Shown here one piece after another: positions 23,601 to 29,220 of a stretch of DNA of 64,000 nt. A model generated the notes under the pieces. The model ran no database searches and was not told the DNA's origin. It saw nothing but the letters and a program-made list of their open reading frames with translations. Positions within the stretch are counted from its first letter, which is position 1. Each line of letters starts with the position of its first letter. Made by a program: the position numbers and the translations under genes. Origin of the DNA: UBA7330 sp043554545 (GTDB lineage: Bacteria; Bacteroidota; Bacteroidia; Cytophagales; Cyclobacteriaceae); the NCBI GenBank assembly GCA_043554545.1, contig CP121337.1:2666001-2730000 (forward strand), read 5' to 3'.

Positions 23601-26600
23601 TTCCAATGTGGTGACAGGATGTTCGACAGACACCATCCAGGTGACCATTCAGGATGATCCGACCGAACCGACACTCAGCTTTAACATGGATTCGGAAAAT
23701 ACCAATTGCGGAATAACTAAAAATGGTCAATTGACTGTGACTGCTACAACAGCAGATGGTAATCCAAATATAGGTTTAGGCAGGTACACATTTACCTGGT
23801 ACAATGGACAAGGAACTTCCTCACTAATTGGTATCATTCCTCCTGGGATCCCTGACAATACAAGTACTTTGTCTGCTTTGGATTCAGGTTATTACACCGT
23901 AACTGTATATGACAATGTCAATGAATGTACAACCACCGGCACCTATGCTGTAAGTGAAACCTTAGTCAACCCACAGGTTCTGTTAAGCGACATTGTGGTG
24001 CGAGCAGACTCTACTTGCGATGTTGGCAGCAGCGGAACCATCATTGTAGCAGATTCAAGCTTTTCTGTAGGTGTGCTGGATGATTATGATGTAGAAATAC
24101 GCAGGGACAACCCTACGACGGGGCCGATCGTTGCTCAAAGTACAGCTGGAGGTGGAAACACAGACCTGACCATCAGCTCTTTAGATCCTGGTACTTTTTA
24201 TGTCACAGCGACAAATGCGGCAACTGAATGTCCTGCATCTCCGGCCAGGGTAATTATTCTGGATGAAAGGTTCCCTCCTGCTATCGTACTCGATACATTG
24301 ATCGCAAACCCTAATTGTGGTGGGTCAATAACGGCTGGTTCGATCGGTATTACAGCTGATGGCTTTGATGAGACCAATCCGAATTATATATTCCAGTGGT
24401 ATGCTGGCACCATCGCTGGAGGGATTATAGTCCCTGGTGGTAACGGTGGAAATTCAGCTACTATTTTTAACGTGGCTGAGGGACCTTATGAACTATCGGT
24501 AACCAATCTTAATACCGGATGTGCAACCACACAATCCTTTGAATTACCATCCGAACCGGTGAACCCTAGAATTTCTTCCTACGGAGTCAGTAACAACCTC
24601 ATCTGTAGTACCCCTGGTTCAGGCTCATTTGAGGTCAATCAAATCAGATTCAATGGCACATTCCTGGATGCAGGAATAACTGCTGATTCCCTGGATATTG
24701 TTACCAACTATACATTTGAGTATTACAGCAATGCAACCTTAACAACTCCGGTTGTGGATTCAGACCTGACTACTCCCTTGCAACTAAATGGCCTAAGTGC
24801 AGGCACTTATTATGCAAGAGTGAGAAGAAATGATTCTGATTGTGCCTCTGGTCCAATAGAATTCACGCTCACCGATATTCCTCAATTCCCTGAGATACAG
24901 ATCTCACAAATTGTGGCAGACTCTACCTGTAATGGCTTAAATCCAAATGGTACCCTGAGACCGCTTGTGGATGGTATTGCAGACGAAGTCAACTACACCT
25001 ATGACTGGTATGAAGTAGATCCTGTCACAGAAGCTCGAATCAGCGGTTCGCTAAGTACTAACGATACCCTCTCAGGATTGGCACAGGGAAGATATGAAGT
25101 GGAGGTGACCAATTTATTGACGGGTTGTACATCTACCGCTCAAAGGAATGTAACCAACGCGCCTATTGAGGTAGAGATTTTAGCTGTAAATACCACTGAT
25201 CCTACTACTTGTAGTCCAACAAATGGAATTATTGAAGTAGCAACCATAAGTCCTGGAGTATTAACGGACTATACTTTTGATTTCTTCCTGGGAGACCCTA
25301 ACAATGGTGGTGTGAATGTTCAAACAAGTGCAGGTCCGGTTTATGCCACGGCTGAACCCGGTTCTCATTACATACAGGCTACACATAATTTATACGGATG
25401 TACTTACCTATATGAGGTTGATTTAGAAGACAACCTGATTTACCCTGAAATCAACCTGATCGGTTTTGAAAATCAAACCAATTGTGATCCTGGCAATCCA
25501 AATGGAGAGCTGGCTGCTACTGCAGATGGACTAACAGATAATACCCTCTACACTTTTGAATGGAGAAACGCATCAAATGTAATTGTTGAGCCGAATAACT
25601 CAATAGTCACCAACATTCCAGCAGGAACATACACCCTGAATGTAAGAGATAATAATTCAGGTTGTTCGTCCACATCAACTTTTGATATCATAGATGACTT
25701 TCCAAATCCATTGGAATTGGTTATTTCTACTACACCTAACAGTAACTGTATAGATCCAAATGGAGTTATGGATGCGACCATCAGAAACCTGGTAGCCATA
25801 GGCAAACCAATTACCAGTTATCAATTCTACTGGTTTAATGGAGATCAAACAACCGGACCAATTCCTGACATAGCTAATCCAGATTATTTTGGAACGGAAG
25901 TGACAGACCTGATTGATGGAGATTATACGGTCTATGTGGTGGATGCCACAGATGTATTCTGTACCTCTGAACCTACTTTGGTAACCATAGGAGATAATAC
26001 CTTCGCTCCTCCTTTTGAGATTGAGGTACAAAATGATGTGACCATCTGCTATGACTCCTTGCCAAACGGAAGAGCAAGAATAGCCCCTAACAGCCTCGAG
26101 GTCGATAGAGATTTCTTCGAATATAGGTATGAATGGTTTGTAGGTACCGCAGCGGATACTGCGGGTCAGACACCTTTCGTAACTGGAATTAGAGCAGACT
26201 CTCTTGATATCGGAACTTATTCCGTGCTTGCCACAGATCTAAGAACGGGTTGTGAAAACCTTGTGAGTTTCGACATCATTGATGACACGGACGCAGTTCC
26301 TCCACCATCTGTTAATGTGATCTCTGACCGGGACAACTGTATTTTTGCAAATGGTAACGCAGTCGCAAGCATTAGCGGGGTCGTTGCCGGATATCGATTT
26401 GATTGGTATTTAGCAACGGGTGATACCACAACCGTTCAGTTTACGGGTAACCAAATATTTACCCTTGACAGTATTGGCTATACGGTGCAAGCCACCAGGT
26501 TATCTACAGGTTGTGTATCGCCAAGAGTACCTGTTACCATCGAAGGTGCAATTGTAGATCCTGTATTCGAAGTTGAGACAACATCCACCCTCTGCTTAAG

Positions 26601-27135
26601 AACAGAAGATGGAGCACTGAACCAGTTTACAGGTACAGCTGAAATCAGATTTTCTCAATTCGCTGCGATCAAGGATATTGAATGGATTGCACCTGATGGA
26701 ACCATCTTCTCCAACGACATTAAGTTAGTAAATGCACAGCCAGGAGCCTGGACCGTGAGGTTTATTGCAGATAATGACTGCGAGTATACCAGCACTTTTT
26801 CCATCCAGACTGCACTGAAAATTTATAATGGTGTATCGGCCAATGCAGATGGGTTAAATGATTACTTCTTTGTTGATTGTATAGACTATTTCCCGAATAA
26901 CAACGTTCAGATCTTTAACAGAGACGGAACTAAGGTATGGGAAGCTCCAAGATATGACAATTTTGAAGTTCGGTTTGAGGGATTAAGCAACGTAGGAAGA
27001 GGCGGTCTGCAATTACCAGCTGGTACCTATTTCTACATCATAGAGAAAGGACGTCAGGAAGGAATTGAAGATGATAACTTCACTGATGATACGAATCGGC
27101 CTAGAATTCAGGGATATTTAGAGTTAGTTCGTTAA
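8629..27135 (+). CDS. Giant SprB-like cell-surface adhesin (6168 aa) with lectin domains and T9SS type B sorting domain
   Basis: Domains in order: signal peptide (1-26, cleavage near AFA-Q); a calcium-loop NGIDDDGDGFIDC (about 33-45); an FG-GAP-like propeller (about 75-540) with GDLDNDN, ADFNGDGN, ADYNQDGH, SDIDGDGF, FDFDGDGA and ADVDNDGS; a CARDB-like domain (565-690); a beta-jelly-roll-like segment (about 731-895); a LamG/concanavalin-like domain (about 1250-1430); an L-type lectin domain (about 1912-2145) with putative metal ligands in VEFDTWNN (Glu2025, Asp2027, Asn2030) and Asp2041/His2042. About 45-50 SprB-type Ig-like repeats of about 100 residues fill the rest to about 5985, each with an early Cys before NG and a late TGC. 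The C-terminus (ANADGLNDYFF, then IFNRDGTKVWEA) is the type B T9SS signal. Size and architecture match SprB, the mobile gliding adhesin of Flavobacterium johnsoniae. A PorP/SprF gene follows after 11 bp. Ligand unknown; glycans are plausible because of the lectins. Confidence 0.9.
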   Translation: MKSNSNKIFFSSVLIVLLSISQAFAQESSCTNGIDDDGDGFIDCYDGDCAGGPSCADFFYGNPIVCKDEPTDNPTFAMKLQWGSDDRSADSHATPAIGDLDNDNLPEVVVINRLDERLFILNGEDGTTAFTYDLGYQPENGIVLANLDGGDCANIYVSRDNSSTITALDCEANLLWETNASDRVGIMGIADFNGDGNAELYYKTEIMDAANGNILVPGTGDNWVQNYAHSAMAVDILPDGDCADCSGLELITGNQIWSINIATGTRTLERDLNDLFAAEIPVNNNRYYTKYFNTTQNRTAISVADYNQDGHVDVLMPGAYGSSNSSQTTIFLWDVLNGTYLVYDGGVNHNKGTGRLNVSDIDGDGFMNTTYVSDQILYALDENLDVLWTKGIDEGSSGFTGTTVFDFDGDGAAETIYRSESYLYIIDGVDGSTRTTIPCVSRTQEEYPIVADVDNDGSSELCVPCYTNNNTPFSPYGNTRFSQIRIYEADGGEIWQPSRRVWNQHGYYNVNVNDDLTIPAQQQDHAAIFGNVDCVTGAPLQNQALNGFLNQSTFLEADGCPSYVSPDITMAGNISATPSLCPLSTFNVTFDIENTGDTDIYGSLPVTFYEGDPETPGALKLNTVAVDFSSGLLQGETSTVNLTVEGPGGDFDLYISLNNNGQAPPISLAGGGFPECDFGNNIGNISVTYTPFTLTVNKLEDNRRCDLTKPDNGEAEAYFEGTLGGDYETIWVEDFFGLPNGDRSDTGPTAWTSSRGSFNPRNWGVGTKSGNKVYRTNKTGQNNEVSEVTWLSEVIDISGHTDVDLSLQMLTNNTLEESGRGRDYMRAFYILDGGPEVEFDVNGELYGSFLYAVAEQQDLNGNDVQIKVTFHTTGNGEYQYLDNVQVSGVSLPVNQIFTDADGFEFNWYNAGDYSAPVASGSLNTGMASGSYDVIGFFPGGNCYSDTVNVVINDSVPTFNVHVYEVAPYTDCADPDGELSAFVYTQTDGSGDPLDTLTTGYTFSWVLSTEGITPVGTSPDLTNLTSESYTVRVEQLITGCTSSASGAPASSLIIPVDPTVSKVDISACTGPGVTGSASADVGGSTAGLTFEWFYQSVDATPDYTGANVSGLLEGNYFVRAVDNGSSCPSSLVPFEIIDTSADPSPVAVQVQPDNSCEVSNGIATADGDGAGTTAGYTFEWFVGNTTSGAAQLPAALAGSSISADGATASGLANGLYTVRASIAGCESTDTVRIEDTEVVPAYNIVTQVDAGNALRVLDKAIVRMPQLISGSSEFTMSYWVEISTNNYINDHRIFSSGGKNESQMMLWTSDEFGISFVIKGDGDSGVGKINTFYKPTGWVQLTGTWNELSGEMKLYANGVKIGETYYIGDDPDPTVLEGVIDNGPDMYIAGDGNFGVNKFEGRIDEVKIYDRALDETEILSELCDPVGGSTTGLLAHYNFNAIGLATAQGSSVPDVSGNGNDGTLTKPGVGSPGSWTYVESGIQCPLVGMVNNTSCDPANPNGIIDLTDAVDPIGASYEYTVYEGNEVDTDTIFYVNTTGIFTGLADGFYTVVTQDQVSLCETDPLTLSIATLPEQPSIVTSVTDNAGCTIGSGEILVTSTSPSSEPSDYTYELYDGWTYSTLLRTETVTNGSTGFNFTGLTTGAYRIRVINNDILCEDYTDEFVDDISVDPSWNHPSTIENANTACGSTPNGFASVAPIGNLADFTFEWYTGELVDPDSLMAGETQEFIDTLVAKKYTVVATSLITGCPTPPKTVTIPFSPVFPNVIIVEVQPQNSCDIGDGILRAYVDEPDPSDCIECNEVDDYSFEWFLGNDTSTPLIEATDPGNNSNPTFVDSSQVEGLTGGFEYTVLVTNNLTGCTSEATLPLTYDPQSPTIDAANSKVVANTLCGAMGNGSIVAAVDFVGETVNGAVNDQPWDIISDCNTETYLDSNILPDGSIELTRDANNQSGKAYLGDSVDFSKPTRIDFWMYLGDKDATGADGITFIFHRDPDGKDALGRYGCNLGIGDESCSGGTEDAILPSVAVEFDTWNNFSPTKDPAYDHTAFVINGEMDLPQGDVGVFYNANQPRIVNGQDDVEAADAELRVTITIVPNIDGTQTFTVYVEDEIRLQRTQDFINDLFSGNPKTIGGFTAATGGSTNQQYVRLDPYFGAYDFDWYAGSTVDPANLIAGADKPYLCDLLGGDYTMVVTYNETGCTSSPPNTFTVPNNTDTATVSFSGVSNTVCDPALALSGTFTGSLTANITQDPADYDFAWFEGSAPTVDTLATTQAITDIPGGDYTVVVQSLAGGCITIRDTTLVDVTVDPAIVNTTTDVTVQNVTSCEGSATYPNGSITVNTVGIGSGGPYGFWYYYGADTTTGTFLTDASDIFTQTSTPGTASVNVSGNGTATLTGLSAGDYTIIVIDSVSGCTSVEANVSIIDVPTIPNLASAPSPNTVCDPSLAASGAYDGEILISTTDGTNAATDYTYAWYEGTGTTTPVTLWTINQNILSEAPDGNYTVVATSNSTGCDTTIYRAIGDATVDPAITSTSFTNVTSCEGGPTYPNGTITVSGITGSGTYGFMYWYGADTTTGTLLTDGTDIFTQTPATGTSTVPVSGNGTATLTGLAAGDYTIIVIDSASGCTSIEANETIINVPTIPNLNQAIIDNTVCDSVLVGDYNGSVTISTIDATNAVTDYSYAWYDGTGVGPVTSYTATDNILSDAPDGNYTVVATSLITGCDTTIYATIGDATVDPVLGTINVTDMSVCDGAVVYPNGAIEVNESAVTNGNASDDYSYEFYWGSSVDATKLLSDGEDIVNRKTGGTGGVPLDITDNIISNLDTGFYTIVLIDNVTGCIANEVTVEIDIVINPMIIPGSVTHLTSCATPNGEITVTPTMSPASEPTGGYSYVWYYGSGTTNPLDGTSDLTDPSALSGETTATVSGLEVGTYTVLVTNNDTECTETAEFDVEDQTVIPVIAAGSIVTQPNVNCVGTPTGSVDATSAVTPAISGTVTYTFELLDMASPANVLATEDMGTGADGIFMDRAPGNYRIRATINQTGCISTIIPLSVGETLTPPNLAGTVSSNETSCVAPNGELSFSTTSGTPPLNWNVDIFRGIGTGGQNVYSETNSALSSWVSPDTLSDGTYTIRLINNSTGCDSLIQQTIIENFDTPALNTADVVRTNDTYCTSDNGTITITADDSNIANNAGANPIFRLYSGSTPTGVPLDQVQLGSNSHTFSNRSPGTYTVTILKDESGCESNGITRTITNAPISFTPGIDVYSNQSSCLISNPNGELHAELTAAGAGAPATLAGYDFEWYRGPNTNSSNRILTGGIIPTASVSASGEIVSGLPAGTYRLKMIDPISGCFYTVDASIIIFTQNPAILGGGPTASPSDQCFPSNGEISVTVDDGGSTQPYDGAGGYTFELYDGTIGAGESPIQTENVTTVTGARDEATWIFTGLEPGDYTVQIIDNNTSCLVTSTLQTILYNGQFLTYDENNIFKDPLSPGSCFDQDGILDFLNAVSGASSITGPVTIHWYIGTDTTNKANLLNNAISGVAFSSVIYDPGGANVTIDSARIENLPAISYTGVIEYANGCIEVFNTDLSTTDAPTLTLNNAVDPTRCAAVYDGSFDIVLDPTAADSPDEFNYFVFEGNQTIAPHSPAGSPGPYNPDLTTYGPVVTNGTFTSSALDNPETISVNNLDSGTYTVAIEINDADRCIVAVETITLAAPPEPTITMTLTQNNTTCDITTGLFYDGEITVNGGGPTFDFQWYRDGDNDGDFDDGGADGQILLADGGNGIPGFNVSGSSTTNTTSTVSGIGPGWYRVIGINTTTSCPDILDIEIFDEPVDINVGNTAGVDFNIAPIDDCSTTGSYEILRVLEDGSPNASVAADYTLTWTRLSDNADVTPAGEVSSSTLTEDDYEILLVNDASGCSTIASFSINDITEDPVIVLSVITDNSICTGGPLNPNGAITIQVENATGVVQDPSVGYLIQWYKGSVSGTTRVPQDLETTASSAAGAGNTWVLDGISGGAYFVRVTDIATPNNTCFTDANSIIIQDNPTEVTIQTSASDVDIDHQVNCDLLAATDGRIEILRVLEDGVEANLIGSYNFSWYISDMTTALDIVSVPTVNFPSGNNGPIVENLPAGIYYVEAINTLTDCPTDGLTGFTVLDQTVDPNVQIIQNTIDSSCDDDTGVGTRSGTGSITASVPAGSGTYTYTWYEGDGTTTTNLDLAGPGSSVVATGYTILGGSGQTVNNLPDGTYYVEVTDTQNPGEGCVGSETITIQQFNPVISIGAKNVDYIVQDDVNCSSDNGSITLIAVNETQPGGGTIRSTTLANYTFSWWDAPTGGAFLGNGFFFDNAGAGLAADVYYVEVQRTSSECISGSRKAITIQENTSDPLIQLASKTPDDYCVGATANQGSGTLAANINHEGSSTAALAGYSITWYRGSTATAGNELFIIANQGSANDISTANQMSLEGLSTGAYTVAVSKNGTPNDGCNTTSTFSILRDPLTYSLPLSALTINDNLNCANPNGSIVIDGINIDGALSDFATDPDNYTIDWTNLPGGILPSNSVGGKPNDQVLGLEGGVYDVEITNDRTNCTVSASITIDDITSDPLIQLAAKTSDEYCVGATANQGTGTLTANINHEGNSTAALVDYNITWYRGSTATAGNELFIVANQGSANDISTANQMSIEGLSTGTYTVTVSKTGTPNDGCNTTSTFSILRDPLTYSLPLSAITKTNNFNCDNPNGSIVIEGINIDGTFSDFATDPDNYTINWTNLPGGVTPSSTGTKPNDQVLGLEGGVYDVDITNDRTNCTVSASIILNDITSTPLVQLVIRNADEYCSPGLIGNGSLEMKIIHEGFNPADSANYIVDWYRGTGTTTALAGTGSAAISPLGTGLTGLSAGTYTVVVTKNGTPNDQCPTTTTFSIVKDPPAFSIQTTSVQKTDNSNCTNPNGTIEITNVIVDGVVQSMAAFGADYAFTWPDGVNGGSLTSTNGSSNNRATDLPADTYTIIASNVVTGCSTDTIQVTIQDDPTEPTLSFNMDSENTNCGITKNGQLTVTATTADGNPNIGLGRYTFTWYNGQGTSSLIGIIPPGIPDNTSTLSALDSGYYTVTVYDNVNECTTTGTYAVSETLVNPQVLLSDIVVRADSTCDVGSSGTIIVADSSFSVGVLDDYDVEIRRDNPTTGPIVAQSTAGGGNTDLTISSLDPGTFYVTATNAATECPASPARVIILDERFPPAIVLDTLIANPNCGGSITAGSIGITADGFDETNPNYIFQWYAGTIAGGIIVPGGNGGNSATIFNVAEGPYELSVTNLNTGCATTQSFELPSEPVNPRISSYGVSNNLICSTPGSGSFEVNQIRFNGTFLDAGITADSLDIVTNYTFEYYSNATLTTPVVDSDLTTPLQLNGLSAGTYYARVRRNDSDCASGPIEFTLTDIPQFPEIQISQIVADSTCNGLNPNGTLRPLVDGIADEVNYTYDWYEVDPVTEARISGSLSTNDTLSGLAQGRYEVEVTNLLTGCTSTAQRNVTNAPIEVEILAVNTTDPTTCSPTNGIIEVATISPGVLTDYTFDFFLGDPNNGGVNVQTSAGPVYATAEPGSHYIQATHNLYGCTYLYEVDLEDNLIYPEINLIGFENQTNCDPGNPNGELAATADGLTDNTLYTFEWRNASNVIVEPNNSIVTNIPAGTYTLNVRDNNSGCSSTSTFDIIDDFPNPLELVISTTPNSNCIDPNGVMDATIRNLVAIGKPITSYQFYWFNGDQTTGPIPDIANPDYFGTEVTDLIDGDYTVYVVDATDVFCTSEPTLVTIGDNTFAPPFEIEVQNDVTICYDSLPNGRARIAPNSLEVDRDFFEYRYEWFVGTAADTAGQTPFVTGIRADSLDIGTYSVLATDLRTGCENLVSFDIIDDTDAVPPPSVNVISDRDNCIFANGNAVASISGVVAGYRFDWYLATGDTTTVQFTGNQIFTLDSIGYTVQATRLSTGCVSPRVPVTIEGAIVDPVFEVETTSTLCLRTEDGALNQFTGTAEIRFSQFAAIKDIEWIAPDGTIFSNDIKLVNAQPGAWTVRFIADNDCEYTSTFSIQTALKIYNGVSANADGLNDYFFVDCIDYFPNNNVQIFNRDGTKVWEAPRYDNFEVRFEGLSNVGRGGLQLPAGTYFYIIEKGRQEGIEDDNFTDDTNRPRIQGYLELVR
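15532..16812 (+). repeat. Tandem two-Ig super-repeat inside the adhesin (pair 1)
   Basis: Unit 15532-16185 (654 bp, residues 2302-2519) and unit 16186-16812 (627 bp, residues 2520-2728) begin alike (VDPAI, then NVTSCEG, YPNG, GADTTTG) and share long stretches such as VSGNGTATLTGL and PDGNYTVVATS. Each holds two Ig-like modules, so the unit of duplication is a module pair rather than a single repeat. Confidence 0.8.
21739..23037 (+). repeat. Near-identical tandem two-Ig super-repeat inside the adhesin (pair 2)
   Basis: Units 21739-22389 (651 bp) and 22390-23037 (648 bp) are highly similar in protein and DNA, sharing blocks such as TATAGNELFI, NQGSANDISTANQMS, STFSILRDPLTYSLPLSA and NDQVLGLEGGVYDV. 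A third, more diverged copy follows to about 23650 (NADEYC, LSAGTYTVVVTKNGTPND). This is the youngest-looking duplication in the gene. Confidence 0.85.
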
Positions 27136-27146
27136 ATTAGCAGCGT

Positions 27147-28076
27147 ATGAAGGTGTTAAGGTATGGTTTGGTGTTGTGCTTGTTAGCGTGCTTTGTGTCA
27201 GGTTTTGGACAACAACGTACACTCACATCCACCTATCCATTTAACGGTTTATTGCTCAATCCTGCCTATGCAGGTAGTCTAAACCAACTGTCTGTTATCG
27301 CTGTACACCGTGAACAATGGATTAACATTGACGGCGCACCTAATCATCAGGCATTAACAGCACATTCTTCCTTTTATAGCAACAGGGTCGGCGTTGGACT
27401 ATCTGCTTTCCGAGATGAAATTGGTGCAACTGAGACTTTTTCTGTCTATGGCAGCTATGCTTATAAGATTAAGACACCCTTTGGAATCCTGGCAATGGGA
27501 CTTCAGGGAGGCATCGACCGAAGAGAAACTGACTTTGCAAAGCTTACCATCTTTGATCAGAATGACCCCCTACTGACTGGTGCCAACAATCGCCTGACAC
27601 CAAACTTTGGCACAGGAGTATACCTCGCAAATCCAAATTATTATGCGGGTATCTCAATTCCATACATCCTGGAGAATAAAACGTATACCATTGAGGAAGC
27701 TGCTGAAGCTTTCAGCGCCCGACAATCCAGATATTATTACATCACAGGTGGTGTCATCTTCCACATGACTGATCTTGTAAAACTGGCACCTTCTGCATTG
27801 ATCAAGGTGCAAGAACAAAACCGGCTCTCTTATGAGTTTACAGGAAATGTGATTTTTGATAATATCGCTTATGCAGGACTTAGCGTAAGAAATTCGTTGG
27901 AAGTTGTGTTTATAGGTCAGCTTGTTCTTAATGAAAATCTTCGGGTAGGATATGCTTATGATGCCGCCACTAACGATCTGGGGCAGAATACCACAGGTTC
28001 TCATGAGATTCTGATCAACTACCGGGTCAAACTCCGAAACTATAAGAAGGACCCTCAGTGTCCAGTCTATTTCTAA
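27147..28076 (+). CDS. PorP/SprF-family T9SS outer-membrane protein
   Basis: The 309-aa protein has a signal peptide (MKVLRYGLVLCLLACFVSGFG, cleavage before QQR) and the family signature NGLLLNPAYAGS directly after it, then a barrel of normal PorP/SprF length. In Flavobacterium, SprF is encoded beside SprB and is needed for SprB to reach the surface. Here the gene starts 11 bp after the adhesin stop, so the two are almost surely co-transcribed and this is the probable dedicated partner. The C-terminus KDPQCPVYF is encoded in a segment that is copied again at 29221-29248, downstream of RAYT2. No other terminator is seen after the stop apart from the palindrome at 28102-28129. Confidence 0.88.
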   Translation: MKVLRYGLVLCLLACFVSGFGQQRTLTSTYPFNGLLLNPAYAGSLNQLSVIAVHREQWINIDGAPNHQALTAHSSFYSNRVGVGLSAFRDEIGATETFSVYGSYAYKIKTPFGILAMGLQGGIDRRETDFAKLTIFDQNDPLLTGANNRLTPNFGTGVYLANPNYYAGISIPYILENKTYTIEEAAEAFSARQSRYYYITGGVIFHMTDLVKLAPSALIKVQEQNRLSYEFTGNVIFDNIAYAGLSVRNSLEVVFIGQLVLNENLRVGYAYDAATNDLGQNTTGSHEILINYRVKLRNYKKDPQCPVYF

Positions 28077-28139
28077 GTGTTAAGTATACAAAACGCGACA
28101 GTCCTTAGTGTTCCGAAGGGCACTAAGGATAGATAATAA
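28049..28139 (+). repeat. 91-bp direct repeat, copy 1 (covers sprF 3' end)
   Basis: The segment starting GGACCCTCAGTGTCC in the last codons of the sprF-like gene and ending AGATAATAA recurs at 29221-29311 with a single mismatch (A to G, within the CAAAACGCG stretch). It includes 28 nt of coding sequence with the stop codon, plus the type C palindrome. Confidence 0.9.
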
Positions 28140-28227
28140 TGCAGAGTCTTTGACTCGGCTTATAATAATTCTAATCGGATAGTTCCGCAGAGGAAACTTC
28201 GTGGTTCGTAGAGGAAACACTGCGAAC
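28102..28227. repeat. RAYT2-associated palindromes, left side
   Basis: Three palindrome types are present. Type C is TCCTTAGTG with CACTAAGGA around a 10-nt loop (28102-28129). Type D is GAGTC-TTT-GACTC (28144-28156). Type E is GTTCGTAG with CTGCGAAC around an 8-nt loop (28204-28227, one mismatch). A truncated E half precedes it near 28172. The C-D order, with AGATAATAATGC between, recurs on the right side of RAYT2. None matches the GCATA-tagged palindromes at 6216-8058, apart from a shared GTTCG start in type E. The type C hairpin could also end the adhesin operon transcript, though it lacks a T-run. Confidence 0.82.
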
Positions 28228-28296
28228 TAATAAAGAACTGAGTCTTTTAATTCATCTCCAGTAATTTATAATTCAGTTTTTTGCTATTTTTATTTC

Positions 28297-28851
28297 ATGC
28301 TTCGAGGTGGATATTATATAAGTGATCAAAATGCTGTTCATTTCATTACCTGTACAGTTATTCAATGGGTAGATGTATTTTCCCGAAAGGATTACAGAGA
28401 TATAATTGTGGATAGTTTAAACTATTGCATAGAGTCGAAAGGACTTAATGTTCATGCATGGTGTCTAATGAGTAACCACCTCCACTTAATCGTATCTTGC
28501 CGAGAAGATCAAAAATTATCAGATTTAATCCGTGACTTCAAAAAATATACTTCTGGGATGATTATCCAGGCAATATCCAATAATCAATATGAAAGTCGTA
28601 AACATTGGATGTTATGGATATTTAGAAAGGCAGGAGAGAATAACAAAAGGAATGAGACATTTCAGTTCTGGCAACAGCATAATCGCCCAATTGAATGTAC
28701 AAATCCCAATATACTTGAAACAAGAATCAATTATTTACATGAAAATCCGGTGAGAGCAGGAATTGTGAATTTCGAAGGAGACTATTTGTACTCAAGCGGC
28801 AGAGATTATTATAGAGATGAAAAAGGTTTGGTTCAAATTGATTTCATTTGA
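28297..28851 (+). CDS. REP-associated tyrosine transposase (RAYT2, IS200-like Y1 HUH family)
   Basis: The 184-aa protein has HUH motif MSNHLHLIV (His61, His63) and catalytic tyrosine in INYLHENPVRAGIV (Tyr146), followed by DYLYSSGRDYY. This is the canonical RAYT/TnpA-REP layout. It is the same length as RAYT1, but the two are clearly diverged outside the motifs; RAYT2 also has an extra charged stretch before the tyrosine (KAGENNKRNETFQFW). The frame is intact and starts at ATG 28297, 220 bp after the sprF-like stop. It is flanked on both sides by its own palindrome family (types C, D, E) and by a 91-bp direct duplication. No IS ends or tnpB are visible. Confidence 0.87.
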   Translation: MLRGGYYISDQNAVHFITCTVIQWVDVFSRKDYRDIIVDSLNYCIESKGLNVHAWCLMSNHLHLIVSCREDQKLSDLIRDFKKYTSGMIIQAISNNQYESRKHWMLWIFRKAGENNKRNETFQFWQQHNRPIECTNPNILETRINYLHENPVRAGIVNFEGDYLYSSGRDYYRDEKGLVQIDFI

Positions 28852-28877
28852 AAAGTAAGGACACCTGATTGTTCGTG

Positions 28878-29213
28878 GTTCGTAGACGATACGCTACAAA
28901 CTGGTATATAATTCGTGACAGTCCTTAGTGTTCTGAAAGGCACTAAGGATAGATAATAATGCAGAGTCTTTGACTCAGCTTATAATAATTCTTAATGGAA
29001 ACGAGGATAGTTCATTGATGGTTCGTAGAGGAAACGCTACGAACTGAGAAAGGGCACTAAGGATAAAGAAATAGAACAGCTTCTTTTGAATCTGTATAAT
29101 TCCAGAATAGTTTGTGGAGGAGGGAAAGGACATCTTCGTAGAGGAAACTGAGAAAATACGATCGGATATCAGAATGAGACACCTTCGTTGTTCGTAGAGG
29201 AAACTCTACGAAC
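28878..29213. repeat. RAYT2-associated palindromes, right side
   Basis: Type E copies are at 28878-28901 (imperfect), 29021-29044 (perfect 8-bp arms GTTCGTAG/CTACGAAC) and 29190-29213 (perfect GTTCGTAG arms, last loop bases changed). Type C is at 28922-28949, followed by type D at 28964-28976 in the same order as on the left side. Half-copies occur near 29051 (GGCACTAAGGATA) and 29133 (TTCGTAGAGGAAACTGAG). The 28852-29338 gap holds nothing else recognisable. Confidence 0.82.
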
Positions 29214-29220
29214 TGATAAG

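Noticed and set aside
28102..28129. Type C palindrome as a classical intrinsic terminator
   Set aside because: The stem is good but there is no T-tract after it; it recurs as part of the RAYT2 repeat unit, so repeat identity is the better call.
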